Notes: generated by a model from the letters alone, not told the origin. DNA of 64,000 nt from Chara braunii (GCA_003427395.1 BFEA01000049.1:3121184-3185183), one strand, 5' to 3'. Counted from the stretch's first letter, positions 44,982-56,992 are shown. Made by a program: numbers and translations.

Positions 44982-46145
44982 TGCAATGACTTGCTGATTT
45001 TAGACTGTCGAGACTGACTGCGAGGTTGTACACTAACCGGTAGGGTTAGATTCGTAATTTTGTTTGGCTGAGGGCTAACCGAGATACCTAACTGTGAGGA
45101 AATTCGTGAGGGACATATCTGCAAGTTTGGGAAAATATAGCCCTAACACTAACTGAATTTCCTACTACTACCCTAACTGCGAATAGCAGGCCCGGGCTAC
45201 CCCTAGGACAGACAGGCCCTNTAGCCCTAACACTAACTGAATTTCCTACTACTACCCTAACTGCGAATAGCAGGCCCGGGCTACCCCTAGGACAGACAGG
45301 CCCTAAGTGGCCTATATTGATAGACGGTCCTATAGCCTATAGCCGGGTCCAATAAAAGCCGAGAGGCCGAAACAGAAACGGTACTGGTCAGTCAGTCATT
45401 CCGGTCTAGGTCTAGTGTAGTCTATAGATAGGTTAGGCCCATCGGTTCAGAACTTTTGGGAGTTCATTTATCGCGAAGCAGCGTTGGAGAAGCCAAGCAA
45501 GTTGGTGGCGGTGTGTGTCTGCAGGCGGCATCCTGAGACTTCGTCGTTGATAGCAACCATAGCCGGCCCAATCTGAGTCTGCCATAGCTGAGGCATCCTC
45601 AACGCACCTACCCTTGGGGGTATCTGCGTCTGGCCGGGCTACATCGAGGCTCTACAGTGTGTATTTGTGGGTGGTGGCAGCCATAGCTGCCTGTTCCTTC
45701 GTCAGAGTTGTCCATCGGCACTGAAGACTTCATCGCAGGACCTGTTCTTCATCAGGGTGGTTGGCGCTGGCCTCTGGGAGGCCATTCTGATGTGGCGCTA
45801 CTAACTGGGTGTAGGATAGAGAGTGGGGTGTGAGTTCTGAGAGTGGCGAGATACTGAAACAAACTCTGTTACGATAATTGTTTGAGTTGGCTCATCAACA
45901 GTGTAATTTCAATTGTTATCCTCGCCGGTTCTACTTGCGATTGGTTATTGGGAGTGTGTCAGAGAGAGAGAAACACTGTGTGTCTTCTCCCCATCTGTGC
46001 ATAGCTGTATTCCGCTGCCTACTCTGATCTGTGTGCAGTGTGGACTCTGTCTCCTCTCCCCCTTCTCTTATGCATGCATGGGCGTGTATGAGATTGTCTG
46101 TGTGTGAGTGGCGGTAAAAATCGTCAGACAACCAAGTTCATAACA
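44982..46145 (+). repeat. 3' LTR of element C
   Basis: Same ends as the 5' LTR (TGCAATG...TTCATAACA). It is 84 bp longer only because an 83-bp block is repeated on each side of a single N (45138-45220, N at 45221, 45222-45304), which looks like an assembly join. A GGGGAGGGTAAGCC polypurine-like run precedes it at 44968-44981. Confidence 0.95.
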
Positions 46146-46149
46146 ATGT
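46146..46149. repeat. Target-site duplication of element C, right
   Basis: ATGT, matching 37069-37072. Confidence 0.75.
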
Positions 46150-46360
46150 AGCCATTCCGTTTGGATGTGGTAAACGACCGGATCCATTGTGACCCTAACA
46201 AAGTCCTCTCCCGACTCCATGTGCCCAGTGTCAATTTGTCCGGTAGAGTTCTGTCCAGCAAGCACTCACTCAGGACATCACGGATCCTCTGCTTCCCCTC
46301 ATCGGTCAATGGGTCTATAGGATCCGTTTCATCCGCTGGTTGGGGATTAGGGGAAGCCAT
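46150..46360 (-). pseudogene. LINE ORF1 (copy 2), 5' part
   Basis: Starts at ATG 46360 (MASPNPQPADETD), with KQRIRDVLSECLLDRTLPDKL aligning in spacing to LRIRKVLEECYSKGILPEEF in copy 1. One frameshift near 46230 separates it from GEDFVRVTMDP..TEWLH, which runs into the element C insertion point at 46149. Confidence 0.8.
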
Positions 46361-48284
46361 CGAAATAACTACCAAATAAATTAACCAGAATCTGACAAAA
46401 AAACATTCAAATGACACTCAGGCAATCAATAAAATGGGGTGCCAGCGAAGGTCGTATGGTCAAATACAATATGCCTCTACTGTGTGGCCGCATATCTTGG
46501 TTATTTCTTGCGAGGACCCAAGCAGCATAGTGTCTGAGTGGTGTGCTGGTGCAGTAGCAGAAGGTCGGCTGTCGTCTGATTATATTCCGGAAAACATCTG
46601 GAAGCTCCGGGAGTACCACCGTAGGATAAGTTCTCCTTTCGTCAACGAGCCACCCGAGTTTACTTGACAGTCTCGGGAGTGTCGAAGACGAGGCTTCGGT
46701 TCCCTTCCCCCTCTCGTGTCAGTGCAGGTGTAGGCCCGTGCCAAGCCGGCACAGGCCGTCTCCCGCAATGCGGCCGTTCGTGATCACCACTAACGCACCG
46801 CTCACCCGTACCTTTTCCACGAGATCGCTTTTAACTTTTTAGCAGTTTCGATATTCGAAATTTTTGGATTCATTTTTAAGATAAAGAACATTCTCAATTG
46901 ACTATGAAAAACTTCTCGGCTTTTCAGAAGACTATTTAATTTCATTTGGTGATCACGGGGGGCACACAACCCGTGCTGCTGGCCCGGCAGAAACATCCAG
47001 GAGGCATGCAGTGTAGCATGTATTCTAAACTATTTTTGGTTCCTAAGAAGTGTTAAGAGACTACGAACAGTCGTATTCTATACTTTATATTTTTGCCTCG
47101 AGTTTGTAACACGTTTTTGACGTAAAAAGTGCGATGAACTCAGTTCAACTCAAAATCCGCACAGGCCTAGGCTAGGGTCCAAACTTTTGGTCCAAGTCTA
47201 GATGCAGGGGTCAAAAGCCATGTCTCGTCTTAGAGGGGCCTGAGATGAAAAGGAGACCTGGGTTGTCGTGATGTTCTTGCCCCGCCCCCCCCGGCGCCTG
47301 CAGTTGCAACTAACTTACAATGAAAAAGGTGTACATCTGGCATTCGGGAAGGATTTATTGTTGGACGGCACACAAGTATATCTTCTCCCTTGTGCTAAAA
47401 ATAAAAACAATGGGTTTATTGGGCGGCACACGAGTATGGGCCTCGCTCCACTACTCTCGACATGCACAAAAGACAAAAATCATGGCGGTGTATCTTCCCA
47501 TGTTCTAGCGGAAGATTCACTCTTTTGCATATTTCGAGAGTAGCGGAGCGAGGCTCTATTTCTTCTCCCCTGTGCTAAAAATAGAAACAATGTACAATAG
47601 ACATTTGGGGAGGGTTAACAGATGTTGCTATCATCTGTCTTCCCTACTGTCTGTTGGGGTAGGACTTGTAGACTGTGTCTCGATAACGCTTTGTGCCGAA
47701 GAGCTGTGGAAGGAAGGTAGCAGATGGCTGGGATTTTGCCATGTGGTAGTGGCGTGGCGGAACCTAATTACTACTACAGCTGGTTGGATGGAGGTGGAAG
47801 ATGGGGGGTTAGCCGATCTTTACGTCTGATGGGCAGTTAAATAATACCCTCCAGTCTTCACCCGAGTATGCCTTGTCATTATAGCAGTATTTGGGCCGAG
47901 TTTCAGTCCAGATGCAGCCATAATGATGGGGTGTTCTATTCGGGTGAAGACGGTTCTAGGAGGATAATCAATGCTGCTCTTCATTTACAATATAGAATTT
48001 GTTCCTATCTTGTTCTTTTTTCTAGACTGTTTGTCGGAGTGCCCGGGCAACCCACTTGTGCCCGGATGCACGCCCAGGTGCCCGGCCAGGCATGAACCCC
48101 AGGCAGGTTCCTGACTGCCCCAGCGGTCCCCCCCGTCCCCCCCCAAAAAAAAAAACAAAAAAAAAACAAAAGAAAGTCCAGCAAAAACAAAAGTTGTAGA
48201 ATTGCAGTACAGACGACTTTGGGCTGAGGGTAACTTCAGAATTCCTTACGGAATCGAAGATAAAAGGGGTAACTTCAGTAGAGA
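46361..48284. other. Intergenic DNA upstream of LINE copy 2
   Basis: 46361 to about 46700 may be the LINE 5' UTR. Beyond it no gene is recognised. A repeated GGCACAC[A/G]AGTAT and CTCCCTTGTGCTAAAAATA / CTCCCCTGTGCTAAAAATA pattern occurs at about 47365-47590 (about 190-bp spacing). Short A-runs lie at 48143-48175. Confidence 0.4.
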
Positions 48285-48432
48285 CAAAAACGAGTTACAA
48301 TTGCACTGTTGGGGCAAGATACAGTTTGCAATTGCACTTCGGGCACCCTACCTGGCCAGAAAGCTGGGTTGTATACGTTTGCCCAAACTGCAATTCGAAC
48401 CTGTATCTTGACCCGTAGTGCAATTATAACTC
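48285..48432. repeat. Foldback repeat (imperfect inverted repeat)
   Basis: GAGTTACAATTGCACTG...GCAAGATACAG (about 48292-48333) pairs with CTGTATCTTGACCCGTAGTG...AATTATAACTC (about 48393-48433), about 80 percent complementary, loop about 55 bp. Could be a small MITE or a hairpin-forming relic. Confidence 0.65.
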
Positions 48433-48726
48433 ATTTTTGTGACTCCTGTGTAGTTTTCCCTAATAAAAAAAGAACATGTAATGACCCGCCAAAAACACAG
48501 ACTGAGAACACTGCTGATTTCTGGGATTTGCCGCTGGAATGAATGCCTTGTTGAAATTCCCGCATTCTGCTGTGATTTCCATGTNTNTGTGNGTGNGCNT
48601 GCCTGCTGGTTTGCATGCCTGTCTGAGTGCTTGTCGGTTGAGTGTGTGTGTGACCCGCAAGGGTACTTGTTGGTTGCAAGGCCCCGCAGGGCCGGTACTT
48701 ACCTGTGGCCGTGACTGTGAAGGGTT

Positions 48727-49676
48727 NNNNNNNNNNNNNNNNNNNNNNNNNNNNNNNNNNNNNNNNNNNNNNNNNNNNNNNNNNNNNNNNNNNNNNNNNN
48801 NNNNNNNNNNNNNNNNNNNNNNNNNNNNNNNNNNNNNNNNNNNNNNNNNNNNNNNNNNNNNNNNNNNNNNNNNNNNNNNNNNNNNNNNNNNNNNNNNNNN
48901 NNNNNNNNNNNNNNNNNNNNNNNNNNNNNNNNNNNNNNNNNNNNNNNNNNNNNNNNNNNNNNNNNNNNNNNNNNNNNNNNNNNNNNNNNNNNNNNNNNNN
49001 NNNNNNNNNNNNNNNNNNNNNNNNNNNNNNNNNNNNNNNNNNNNNNNNNNNNNNNNNNNNNNNNNNNNNNNNNNNNNNNNNNNNNNNNNNNNNNNNNNNN
49101 NNNNNNNNNNNNNNNNNNNNNNNNNNNNNNNNNNNNNNNNNNNNNNNNNNNNNNNNNNNNNNNNNNNNNNNNNNNNNNNNNNNNNNNNNNNNNNNNNNNN
49201 NNNNNNNNNNNNNNNNNNNNNNNNNNNNNNNNNNNNNNNNNNNNNNNNNNNNNNNNNNNNNNNNNNNNNNNNNNNNNNNNNNNNNNNNNNNNNNNNNNNN
49301 NNNNNNNNNNNNNNNNNNNNNNNNNNNNNNNNNNNNNNNNNNNNNNNNNNNNNNNNNNNNNNNNNNNNNNNNNNNNNNNNNNNNNNNNNNNNNNNNNNNN
49401 NNNNNNNNNNNNNNNNNNNNNNNNNNNNNNNNNNNNNNNNNNNNNNNNNNNNNNNNNNNNNNNNNNNNNNNNNNNNNNNNNNNNNNNNNNNNNNNNNNNN
49501 NNNNNNNNNNNNNNNNNNNNNNNNNNNNNNNNNNNNNNNNNNNNNNNNNNNNNNNNNNNNNNNNNNNNNNNNNNNNNNNNNNNNNNNNNNNNNNNNNNNN
49601 NNNNNNNNNNNNNNNNNNNNNNNNNNNNNNNNNNNNNNNNNNNNNNNNNNNNNNNNNNNNNNNNNNNNNNNNNNNN
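48727..49676. other. Assembly gap (950 N) with GT-rich shoulder
   Basis: Run of N, preceded by scattered single Ns at about 48584-48599 in a GT-rich stretch, suggesting low-quality simple sequence. Confidence 1.
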
Positions 49677-50084
49677 CTCCTCTGGTCTTTATCTCTTTGC
49701 AAGTGCTTTCATTTCTTTCGCAATTGGGTGGCATTGTCTTTCATTGTGAATTTGCACTTGGGAAATGACCAGGATCGTAACAAACACAACAAAATCAGAG
49801 GAAGGCACCCCCCTTTGAGACCGTTTTAGCCCCTAAAGGACCACTTTATACCCCCCTTCCCCACCTTTGACACCCAACACTCGAAAAAAGAAAGGAGCCC
49901 AGATTTAGGCTCGTCTGGCCATGTGCAGAAAACCTCCAAAAAAAATAATAAAAAAAATAAAGGGCTGATTTTTGCCTGCACGAGGTGCCCGTGCAGGTGA
50001 CCCCCGGGCGGCTTGCCCGGGGTACACGGCCGTGCTGCACGGCTGGGCGAGCCAAGTTCCCTAGTTCTTTTTGTTTCTTTTTTC
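49677..50084. other. Intergenic DNA, no gene seen
   Basis: Contains a GC-rich self-complementary stretch (GCCCGTGCAGG, CCCCCGGGCGGC, GCCCGGGG) at about 49985-50025. Confidence 0.4.
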
Positions 50085-50558
50085 TGATTTTTTATTTAGG
50101 AAAACACCCTTTTCATTAAAAATATGAAAACTGGGCCCTGCGTCCATTACATAACGGCAGCCCACTCAACACCTCCCTTCGTTATGACCAAGGAATCCTG
50201 AGACAGCAGCATTGATTGCTTTCCTTCTTGGGAAGGATGAACAACTGTTCTGGCCCTGTTTCCGTACATCTGGTCGAGCACAAGCGATTAGGGCTATGCT
50301 CCCCTTTTTATCTGCCCTGCGATGCTGCTTCCCTACTCTGAAGCAGGATTGAAATGAGTTCCTCTAGGACCATTTCTGTGCAGCTCCTATCTTGTAATTG
50401 GGATGCTGGGCCCGCTTTCCAGCTGGTGCAGCTCCTCACCAATGGATTGGAGACATCTACAAGTGGGGGGCTAGTATTGGAGGATGCTCTTATCACCTCC
50501 AATAATAGGTCTCTCACTGATGGTTTCTTCTGAAAAAAAACAAAAGACAAAAAAAAGG
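50085..50558 (-). mobile_element. Probable LINE 3' end fragment
   Basis: TTTAGGAAAACACCC, GGGCC[C]TGCGTCC and CAGCATTGATTGC match in order the 3' UTR of LINE copy 1 (about 14355-14550), reading on the minus strand. A minus-strand frame of 80 codons (50308-50550) has no recognised motif. Short matches only. Confidence 0.4.
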
Positions 50559-51028
50559 TGCAAGGAAAATGAGCGATAGTGAACTTCAGAAATCAAACAG
50601 TATCATACACATGAGACCTGATAGTCGTGACCTCGAACCAATAGCAGAATTGCATCACGAGTTCCACCAAATAAGAACACAGCAAAAGCTCATAATTGAC
50701 AACGCTGGAATAGTCTCATCATCATCTACGAAGAACCAATGTCGATATCCTATCTGGCGCTCGGTGCCCAGACTACAGATGGCAGATCCTATCTAGCCTA
50801 ATCTACAATGTCGCCGATGACGTCAACAGCTCCCCGAAGTACGAGCAGATCTCGGCCAATGCCGTACGCTTCAAGCACCAGGTATGTCTCTCGTATCACT
50901 CACAACCTCGTTCCCCAACTCACAGATCCCACATGCACCCAAGGACCACCATGCGCCCCATCCAGCATGCAGCAGCGCAGCTCGGCTATGGCTGCCTGCT
51001 CCTTCCAGCTCGCCCGTGAGCGCGTTGT
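50559..51028 (-). repeat. Truncated LTR of the element D family
   Basis: Aligns with 57007-57470 for about 460 bp in the same orientation (shared GATAGTCGTGACCTCGAACCA, CTATCTGGCGCTC, TACGAGCA, CTCACAACCTCGTTCCCCAAC, GCTCGGCTATGGCTGCCTGC). On the minus strand it ends CCTTGCA at 50559. Its 5' part is missing and no primer site follows, so it is a solo or broken LTR. Confidence 0.8.
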
Positions 51029-52470
51029 CGACTGGAAGAAGGGATCTGCCGGAACGCCGGAACGGCCCTGAATTTCGCCCCGTGTCTGTCACCCACGGGA
51101 GGACTGTTCTGCAGCTCCTGCAATCTGCAAACAACAAGGTTAATATTGACAACACAAAATGAAGAGTGAAGGAATGCCAAAATAAGAGAGAAAATGAACA
51201 ACGTCCATGAGACTGCCTTTCTTTTGGCATCAGTTCCATCACATCAAAGTCTGTCTGATCACACTCAAAGTTGATAGAACTGGGACTGATTTTTGTCTGG
51301 AAAAAAAAAAAGAAAAGATTTTTGTCTGAGTGCCAACAGATCTTCTCTTGTTTCCCCTTGTCACTGGTCAGAGCCCGCAGGATAGTGGAGCTCGAGCTCT
51401 GATTAGTCTGCGTGATGGTTGTAATCTGTGTCATCCCGAGTCTGTTGTTTGCCTCAGCTGCGGACCTAAATCTTGAGACAGTCGTTTGCCACAGAGTCAA
51501 TCGAGTTCACTAACCGCTCAGTCTGCGCCTGAGTATCTAAGCCCACGGACTGTTCAGTCTGCGGCTGGGCATATGTCGTTTCTGCTCCCTGAGGTTACCG
51601 AGAATCGCCGACTGTCACTTCTGCTTGAGTTTTCAGAGAATAGCTGATTACTATTCGGTGAATCCCCTGAGAACAGCAGAGCACTGCCCTCTGAGCTTGC
51701 TTGGGAACCCGGAATACAGCTCACTAGTCCGCGACGTGACCACTAAAAAAAACAGTGCTGAAATCCAAGGAGCGTTCGACGTTGTCTGCTGGCCAAATCA
51801 GCGGGATTTCAACACCAGCAACTTAGTTTATTTTGCCACTTCTGCCGTTGCTGCTCGTCTAAATTACTCAAAGGCAACTAGTCTCCACAGAGATGTTCAG
51901 TACTGATATCGAATCCTACTAATGTACTGAGTACAGAGTTTTTATAGGTGGCAATGATGCTTGCTCCATTCTCAGACATCCTCACTTCTTTGATGTGCGC
52001 TTCTAGCATTGAACTTCTCACATCTGACGTCCCTGGAACATGTGCTGTTTGCAATTTCGAACAAGGAAACGACCTTTGGGTGGAGCTGTGTGCTTCCTGT
52101 ACAAGGACTTGCTGTCTGTTCTCCGTCGGGGGCGTTTTTAAAATTCGTCGAAAACTCAGTGGCAGATGCGGAATTTTCGTCTTTTGGTGCTGGAAATTCA
52201 GAGGAAGGGAAAAAAAGATTAAAGAAAGAAAGTAAAATGGATCTTCAGCAAGAATGTGGGCAGATACACTGCCATATTTTTACCTTCTGCATCCTGCTGG
52301 GCTGTGCGTCACTCACCAGATTAGTGAAATGAAAAAGAACCTGTTGCTAGAACATGGGAAAGTACATCACCAGATTCTTTCTCCTGTGTGCGCTACAAGC
52401 CTGTCCATTTATTCACAAGTTAATGAAGCATGAACGAACCTTCGGCAGGAACTTTGAAAGGTGCATACAT
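51029..52470. other. Intergenic DNA, no gene seen
   Basis: Short unrelated frames on both strands, none with a known motif. Imperfect local repeats near 52250-52430 (GTACATCACCAGATT and ACTCACCAGATTAGTGAA). Confidence 0.4.
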
Positions 52471-52504
52471 TCTCTTCTCTTCTCTCTCTCTCTCTCTCTC
52501 TCTG
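52471..52504 (+). repeat. (TC)n microsatellite
   Basis: About 14 uninterrupted TC units preceded by TTCTC variants. Confidence 0.9.
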
Positions 52505-52677
52505 GTGTGCTTACGGCTTGAGTGGGTTGCAGCGTTGCAGCTTCGTTCATGTATTAAACTGGCCTTTGAGTTAGGGCCGTGCTTGGAGAGAGGGCGGTGA
52601 CCAGAGGCCGAAACGGTGGATCTAAGGCGGCGACTTTGGCGATTTTTCGCGCTCAGAAGAATCCATCGAAATTTCTG

Positions 52678-52840
52678 AATTTTTTATCATTGGTAGATTT
52701 TTTTATTTTTTATTTTTTTAATTTTTTATAAATTGGACATGCTCCAATCTATTCGTGGGGAGCAACACGTGCTGGGAACCGGGCCCAGCGTCCCATTCAA
52801 AAACATATTGAGAAGATTATGTAAGAAACTTTGAATTACT
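52678..52840 (-). mobile_element. LINE 3' UTR fragment
   Basis: GGTGGGGAGCA/CGTGGGGAGCA, CTGGAA/CTGGGAA and CCAGCGTCCCATT match 14435-14485 in the 3' UTR of LINE copy 1. To its left an A/T run (52678-52737) stands where the LINE tail is expected. Confidence 0.6.
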
Positions 52841-53487
52841 GGGGCCATTACCCGGCTTCTGCTCAAGATGATAGGTTCTCTTTTTTTGTGTCAACAAGCC
52901 TCCCAACCACGAAGGGGAAACCTATTCAGTCCACCTGCGACCACCGTCAGCATGGCTGTTTTCAGCACGGACCGAAGTTCTTCCAGGCCTCGTGGTCCCA
53001 TCAGGCTAGGTTACAGAGTTGCACCACCTTGCTCCAGCACCGGCCAGCATTGCTTCAGTCACGAACCCCAATGACCACTGAGACTGCCCCCGCAAACAGT
53101 CCCCCAGATCTCTCTACCAGTCCTCACGTCCCCACTAAGCTAGGTCACAGGGTTGCGCCACCTGGCTCTGGCTCCGGCCAGCGTCGCTCCAGCATCGGTC
53201 ATCGAGGGCCACCGAATTTTCAACCACCCTACGCAGGATCAAAGATGACTTGCCAGATTTCACCTATTCCTACAACGTCCTCGAGAGGCGAACCAAATGG
53301 AATGACTGAAGAGAAAAAATTGCTGGACTGGAAGATTAGAAATCTTCAAAACAAAAACACCCCTTCCTCCCCCTACCCCCTCAGCCTTATACTGCCCCCG
53401 CCGAGGCGAGCGTCCCGCTCTCCCTCGGCCCCAATATAGGACCAACCCCCTCCACCCCTGTCCCCGAGGTCGACTCCACAGGTCGAC
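52841..53487 (+). other. Pro/Ser-rich open frame with internal repeat, function unknown
   Basis: A plus-strand frame (52831-53439) is open for about 200 codons but of low complexity. Two about 65-bp blocks (near 53005-53065 and 53130-53200: AGGCTAGGTTACAG / AAGCTAGGTCACAG, then GTTGC[A/G]CCACC, then CGGCCAGC) are repeated in tandem. I do not recognise a protein; it may be non-coding. Confidence 0.25.
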
Positions 53488-53808
53488 TCAGTCGCTGCAC
53501 TTGCCCTTGTAAGCGCAGCCTCTCAACGCACGCGCGATTGATAAAGTTCCTAGTTGAGCAAGTGCCAAATAGGCCTCGGCCTTGCGACCGCCAATGACAA
53601 CCTCGCTGACGAACATTTCACCCTTCGGGGCTTTGACTAGGGCCGTCCAAGAAGCTAGCGGGTCTGATCTAGACCACTCCTCTAACTCCTCTAAGGACTC
53701 GAACACATTCATCGAACATAGGCTCGATGGGTCTGAATGTGTTTGCGGGACGACGCTGGAGTCAGTAGCTTGGGCCATCTCTCGAGATGGTGAGGGTGTC
53801 TCCACCAC
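53488..53808 (-). pseudogene. Element D region after gag (protease linker?), truncated
   Basis: A frame following gag, with MFVSEVVIGGRKAEAYLALA, similar in feel to the strand before a retropepsin active site, but no D[ST]G motif is seen. The element stops about here. Confidence 0.3.
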
Positions 53809-53834
53809 CTTGACCCTAGCAGGAACAGCTACTA

Positions 53835-55759
53835 TTCCTACTGGCCCGACGTGTTTCCCGGAGCAGTGCTTGAAGTGCTGGCAACATTGCTACCAACGGG
53901 ATGGGAGGATCCCACCGCTTGCCCCATCGTAGGCGGGATCTTGTCGGTCACCTTCTTGTTGCGACACTTGAACTGATTATGGCCATATTGACCACAACGA
54001 ATACAAGCTTGTCGTGTGTACCGATCTCTCCACACGTCCTCTGTGAGACCCGCCTTCTCCCGTGGGGGAGCGTTGGGGTCAACTTGACTCCTTGACCGGG
54101 AGCCTCCACGGCGTCTACCGGTTGCCTTACCTTTCTGAGTTATAGCAGCGACTACTCCACCCCTTGAAGCTTCCACGCTGCCTGCCTCTGCACCTACTCC
54201 TTCTTGGAAGTTGTCGTCTAATTCGATGGTAGAACCATCGTTATCAACAAACATAATGCACCCCTTCGCCTTCCAGTTAGGAGGCAGTGCCTTCCTCCTC
54301 CCGTCTGTAGTGCATGCCCTATCTTCGCCTCAAGGTCTAGGGGCTGTGCATATTGATGTTGGCCTCACCTGCCAACTGGTTCCTGAGAGGCAAAGAGAAG
54401 CATCTCAGGTAGGAGGTGAGTAGAACCTAGGGGTCATAGCGCACCCCTGGGACACAAATCAGACGCTCAACAACGTCGGTGGCTTCCCTTACTGACTTGA
54501 ACTGTCGCGTGTGCAGTGTCAGGATCGCGTCAGTGGCCTTATGGGCCTCCCGAGGATCATGCCACCTTTCCTCCACCAGCTTAAGGAAGTCATCCAATTT
54601 CTGGGTGACTGCCCAAGCGCGGAAGTCATGACCATACCCCTGGAGTTGCACTAAACCACTCAACCATCTTGTTGCACTACCCTTTAGGTAGGAGGCAGCC
54701 ACAAACACTTCTTCGTGCGGCAAGGTAAGTTTACACCTAACATAGATTGGCACTGCCCTCAACCATGTGTCGAGGTCTTCGCCTCTCTTATCCCCTGTGA
54801 AGGGTTTAGGAGCAGCGATGGCCGTCTTTGGTACCCACTTTGTTTGTCCCGGTCCCTGCATCCCCTGTGATACAGGCGGCTGCACAGGCTGCAAGGGTTG
54901 TGTACCCTGCGGCTGTGCAGGCTGCGAGACAGCAGGATGCGTGGTAATTGCAACCTGCAACGGAGATTGAGTGAACACTGTCTATACTGGAACCTGTAAA
55001 CTAGATCCTGTTGTGATCCCCCTGATAGCGGCATGCCCAGGGAAACGATCGCAACCGATGATGGGGCTACATATGGGGATACCCCAGTCACCGGTGGGAC
55101 AAAAGAAGGAGGATGTGCAACGGGCCAGGCACCAGGCCCAGACATTGGCGACATAGACTGTGCTTGCCCAACCAACAGGGCCAGACTTTGCTAGATATCC
55201 TGAAGGATGGTTGTCTGATGGTCCTGCATCTCAACTACATTTAGCAGGACGGACCGTATGATCCTCACCTCATCAGTCACGTGCGTCAGGTCCATCTCCT
55301 CTAACTCACTAACGTCCGCTTGTATACGCTGCATCCTGGCTCTTCTTCTAATCATTCTTTCTTTCTCCGCTTTTATATCTCCTAACGCCTTCTGTAGGTG
55401 TGCCTCCTGCAATGCTGCTTGTTGTATGGCGATCTCATCGGACGTCAACACTAGTGGTTGGCTTGCCATTACGCTAGCGGACTGACTCTGGGTCTGCACG
55501 ACCGTTGACCCGACAGACCCTGAACTACCGGCCTAGTTTGCTGCACAAAAGTGGCCATGGCTTTCGAAGCTGCGGCCTCACTCACAAGTGCCCTGCTAGC
55601 CTCTGCTGCTCTAGCCCTCCTCTGCCGCTGCTACCTCTCCCTCAGTTGGCGGAACAAACATTTGTCGCCCTCTGGTCCTAATGCCAAGTGGGCAATTGGG
55701 CGTCTAGCTGATCGCAAGATCCTCCGGTCGTCCTCTCCAGTGTCCTCCTCGTCGCTCAT
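53835..55759 (-). pseudogene. gag: Element D gag (broken)
   Basis: Starts at ATG 55759 with the acidic MSDEEDTGEDDRR, like the fragment at 30557. A basic Arg/Ala-rich coiled-coil-like stretch follows, then LTSDEIAIQQAALQEAHLQK (about 55440). A TAG at 55191 sits where CAG is likely (LQDI-stop-QSL). Frameshift near 54990. Capsid: KPFTGDKRGEDLDTW (about 54800), GSATRWLSGL, LDDFLKLVEERWHDP. Another break near 54425, then a zinc knuckle CIRCGQYGHNQFKC (C-x2-C-x4-H-x4-C, about 53990-53950) preceded by an Arg/Gly/Ser-rich linker. Confidence 0.85.
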
Positions 55760-56992
55760 AAGCTACAGCCCTGTAACACAATCTGCACTAGTGCACTTTA
55801 AATGCCACCGCAGCGCAGTGCACAAACAACTGGTGGCTATTTCAGAGACTTTACATTGGGGCCCAACGGGTAAGTCAGATTCCTACAATATTTTTAGTTT
55901 GACTAGTCCGCAAACATAAGCACCATGAACAAGAAACAATTCTAACTAATGTTGTCTGTCAGATGTCAATGGTTGTACACCTAACTAATCAAAACATAAA
56001 AATAGAATCATTTGTGTGGATAGGACAGCATGGAATTTTCTCGAACCTATCACCTAAAATCTACCCCTCCCTTAGTTCCCCTGAGTATCACTTGATGTCA
56101 GCATCCCTGAGCAATTTGGAGAGCGTCGCGTGTCTAAAAGGTGTGTGTTCGGCCCACCCTTGTGCCCCGAGTATCTGCTGAGCTGGCCAGCCCTGCATTG
56201 GATTATCCTCGCGTGCAGCGAGCCTGACAACCATTGGCTGATCCAGAGGCAATTTAACGTCCGCCCCCAAGTGACTCTAGGAATTATTTTACGTCGCAGC
56301 CGGACGACGATCACAACCAATGGTTCCCCTTCCGGTGCTTATTTAAAGACGCCCGGTCTCGTCTCCCTTAAGGGTTGGCCTGCCCTTCAGTACCCATCTA
56401 ACAGCGTAGCAAGCCGAACAAAGGACAAGCAGCAAAGCATGCGTGCTCTACTCCCGGTGGGTTGGCATGGTGATCGTGACCCAGTGCTTCGTCTAGGGCC
56501 CTTCAGAAAGCTCCGCCCATCTTCTCCCAGATGCTCCATGTGAACAATGCCGACTCTCAAGGTTGAGCACACTCTACACCTCACAATGAGAGGACTCTCA
56601 AGAAGGAACACAACCTCACGGTAAGAAGTGCCGAAGAGGGTAGATAAGGTTAAGAGCAACGTATCTCAAATAGCTGCCGCCAACCACAAAGATAATCTCG
56701 CCAGATGACCTGATTGCGATTGCGATGACCAGTCACTGCATCGACACAACATGCATTATCTCGCCGTTCCACCTTAGCATCAATCGCACATTAGATAGTT
56801 CTCATCACACTGTCCAGACCACATTACCCCCCACGTAGCCTTCCCGGCGATCCCTTCACCTCCTGGGTCGCCAACCACTCGTCTCCGCCCTCCTCACTAC
56901 ACGCCACTTACGACCAAACTCGCCAAGCAAACCGCATGTATGTACCGTACCAGGCAGAAGACAAGTGCCAGATGAGTGCAATCGTACCACAA
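55760..56992 (-). other. Untranslated leader of element D
   Basis: About 1.2 kb between primer site and gag; 55760-56490 is conserved with 29849-30556, so leader structure is shared across copies of this family. Confidence 0.65.

Larger units (their letters stand above)
37073..46145 (+). mobile_element. Element C: complete but inactive Ty3/gypsy retrotransposon inside LINE ORF1
   Basis: 9.07 kb with both LTRs, primer site, leader, gag, pol with integrase tail, and a 4-bp target duplication. The insertion splits the ORF1 of LINE copy 2: the minus-strand frame at 46068-46265 (GEDFVRVTMDP..TEWLH) and the frame at 36994-37072 (EHAVSIFFG) become one continuous frame if the element and one ATGT are removed. 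The intact homologue at 13555-14064 shows the same order. This sets the age order: LINE first, element C second. Confidence 0.92.
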
